From NCBI GenBank assembly GCA_001799975.1, contig MGUQ01000052.1, positions 1 to 7,810 on the forward strand: a DNA stretch of 7,810 nt, in the 5' to 3' direction. Both the position numbers and the translations under genes were made by a program. Below, in pieces: positions 6,896 through 7,810 of the stretch. Numbering within the stretch: position 1 is the stretch's first letter; every line of letters begins with the position of its first letter. Below the pieces are notes generated by a model that was not told the origin of the DNA, made no database searches, and saw only the letters and a list, made by a program, of their open reading frames with translations. Source of the stretch: Elusimicrobia bacterium RIFCSPLOWO2_01_FULL_54_10. GTDB taxonomy: Bacteria; Elusimicrobiota; Elusimicrobia; 2-02-FULL-39-32.

Positions 6896-7405
6896 ATGAG
6901 GCTGACTTTCGCAGTCTTCGCCGCGCTCCTCGCCCTCTCATTACTGAGCCCTGACCCCTCTTTCTCCAAAGGAAAAAAACCCCAGCAATCCGAGTATGAT
7001 GACGCGTATGATGAACAAGCGCCGCTGGAAGAGCCGGCCGAACCGCAACAAGATATCATCGAGCCTTCTGCAAAGCCGGAAAGCGGCGAAAGCAGCGCCT
7101 TTGAGCCCCAGCCCCCATCGTCTGAGTCCGCTCCGGCTGTTGAAGAAACCTTTCAGGAAACCCGCCCACCCCAGGCCGCTGTGAAAGAAGCTCCCGTGCA
7201 AATTCCCGAGGGCGGCGTTCTCCATGTGGTGTGGATCTGGCAGGAGACGAAAGACTGCCTCTGGAACCTGGCCAAAAAGCATTACAAGGATCCCTGGCAG
7301 TGGAAACAAATTTACATCGCAAACCGCAATTCCATTTTAAATCCCAACGTCATTTTCCCCAAGCAGAAAATAGTCGTTCCGCCCCTTCAGCCCGCCGTCC
7401 AATAA
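6896..7405 (+). CDS. Secreted LysM-domain protein
   Basis: The product is a 169-residue protein. Residues 1-24 form a signal peptide: a single Arg, then the hydrophobic core FAVFAALLALSLL, with a likely cut near PSFS/KG. There is no lipobox cysteine. Residues 25-109 are an acidic, Pro/Glu/Ser/Gln-rich linker, probably disordered. Residues 110-163 are one LysM domain, with KDCLWNLAKKHYKDPWQWKQ, then IYIANR, NPNVIFPKQ and IVVPP, the usual two-helix, two-strand pattern. LysM binds peptidoglycan or other GlcNAc polymers, so the protein is probably a wall-binding periplasmic factor. No catalytic domain is attached. The ATG at 6896 is chosen because the signal peptide starts there and the promoter ends just upstream. 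phoH follows 3 bases after the stop. Confidence 0.88.
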   Translation: MRLTFAVFAALLALSLLSPDPSFSKGKKPQQSEYDDAYDEQAPLEEPAEPQQDIIEPSAKPESGESSAFEPQPPSSESAPAVEETFQETRPPQAAVKEAPVQIPEGGVLHVVWIWQETKDCLWNLAKKHYKDPWQWKQIYIANRNSILNPNVIFPKQKIVVPPLQPAVQ

Positions 7406-7408
7406 CGC

Positions 7409-7810
7409 GTGGTCACAAAACGGCTGACCCTGGGGGACACGGAAGAAACCCTGCTTCTGTGCGGAGAGCACGATTCCAATTTAAAAGAACTTGAGCGGCG
7501 CTTCGGCGTGCAGGTCTTTGCCCGCTCCTCCACCCTGGCCGTGCGCGGAGCCTCAAAAAAGGTGGACCAGGCCATGGCTTTCCTTGAAGATTTGCACGAC
7601 CGCATCACCGAAGAGCGGCGGGAGGGCGGAGCGGGAAAAATTTCCCAGGGGGTGCGCATCGTGGACGATACCGACACAATTTTTAAGACCGCCACGGGCA
7701 AGCCTGTGCGTGCGCAATCGCCCACGCAGAAAAAATATGTGGACGCCATCAGCAAGGGCGACCTGGTGATGGCCGTGGGGCCTGCCGGCACGGGCAAGAC
7801 CTTTTTGGCC
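7409..7810 (+). CDS. phoH: PhoH-family ATPase (3' partial)
   Basis: The first 134 residues of a PhoH/YbeZ-type protein are visible and the gene runs off the right edge. Residues 1-75 are the KH-like N-terminal region (NLKELERRFGVQVFAR, LAVRGASKKV, AMAFLEDLHDRI). Next comes SPTQKKYVDAI (104-114), a family hallmark before the nucleotide site, and then the Walker A motif GPAGTGKT (124-131). PhoH proteins are P-loop ATPases linked to RNA metabolism and often sit beside ybeY. Full-length members have about 320 residues, so roughly 60% is missing. The GTG at 7409 is the first possible start after the in-frame TAA of the LysM gene and lies 3 bases from it. No ribosome binding site is visible, so translation is probably coupled. 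Confidence 0.93.
   Translation, partial: MVTKRLTLGDTEETLLLCGEHDSNLKELERRFGVQVFARSSTLAVRGASKKVDQAMAFLEDLHDRITEERREGGAGKISQGVRIVDDTDTIFKTATGKPVRAQSPTQKKYVDAISKGDLVMAVGPAGTGKTFLA

Noticed and set aside
6941..7309. 122-residue open frame on the - strand opposite the LysM gene
   Set aside because: The + strand product has a clear signal peptide and LysM domain. The opposite frame has neither a domain nor an initiation signal.

Overview
The window looks like a piece of bacterial chromosome with moderately high GC and tightly packed genes, all on the + strand. It holds three genes: a giant ORF cut off by the left edge (1..6855), a small secreted LysM protein (6896..7405) and the start of a phoH-type ATPase gene cut off by the right edge (7409..7810). 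The giant ORF opens with a stretch of the form HIQDxHxN...AQ, followed by LEG and GGYHT. From memory, this matches very large, poorly described proteins of Candidatus Omnitrophota and related uncultured bacteria of the PVC group. That placement is an inference; no rRNA or marker tree is available here.

The giant ORF runs 2284 codons without a stop and reads as a string of modules. In order they are: a Tiki/TraB/ChaN-like domain (about 1..1245); a hydrophobic segment; a short helix-turn-helix-like stretch (1834..1950); about 600 bases of unrecognised sequence; two tandem copies of a minimal nucleotidyltransferase fold (2551..2901 and 2962..3312); a CPBP/Abi-type membrane-protease-like domain (3463..3765); a possible GNAT-like domain (3961..4623); a long coiled-coil region flanked by two near-identical hydrophobic segments (4726..4809 and 5644..5727); an unrecognised soluble region; a last membrane hairpin (6253..6375); and an unrecognised C-terminal domain of about 150 residues.

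The most striking signal is the nucleotidyltransferase pair. The second copy keeps GS...DxD and the third acid. In the first copy all three metal-binding aspartates are amides (Q, N, N) and the GS is gone, so it looks like a catalytically dead partner next to a potentially active one. The CPBP-like domain likewise keeps its FxxxH and HxxxN motifs but has lost most of the EExxFR motif.

The giant ORF ends at 6855. A near-perfect sigma70 promoter (TTGACA, 17 bp, TATAAA) lies in the 40-base gap, so close to the next ATG that the transcript should have almost no 5' leader. This promoter probably drives the LysM gene and phoH together, since phoH starts only 3 bases after the LysM stop. No RNA genes, CRISPR arrays, insertion sequences or convincing terminators were seen.
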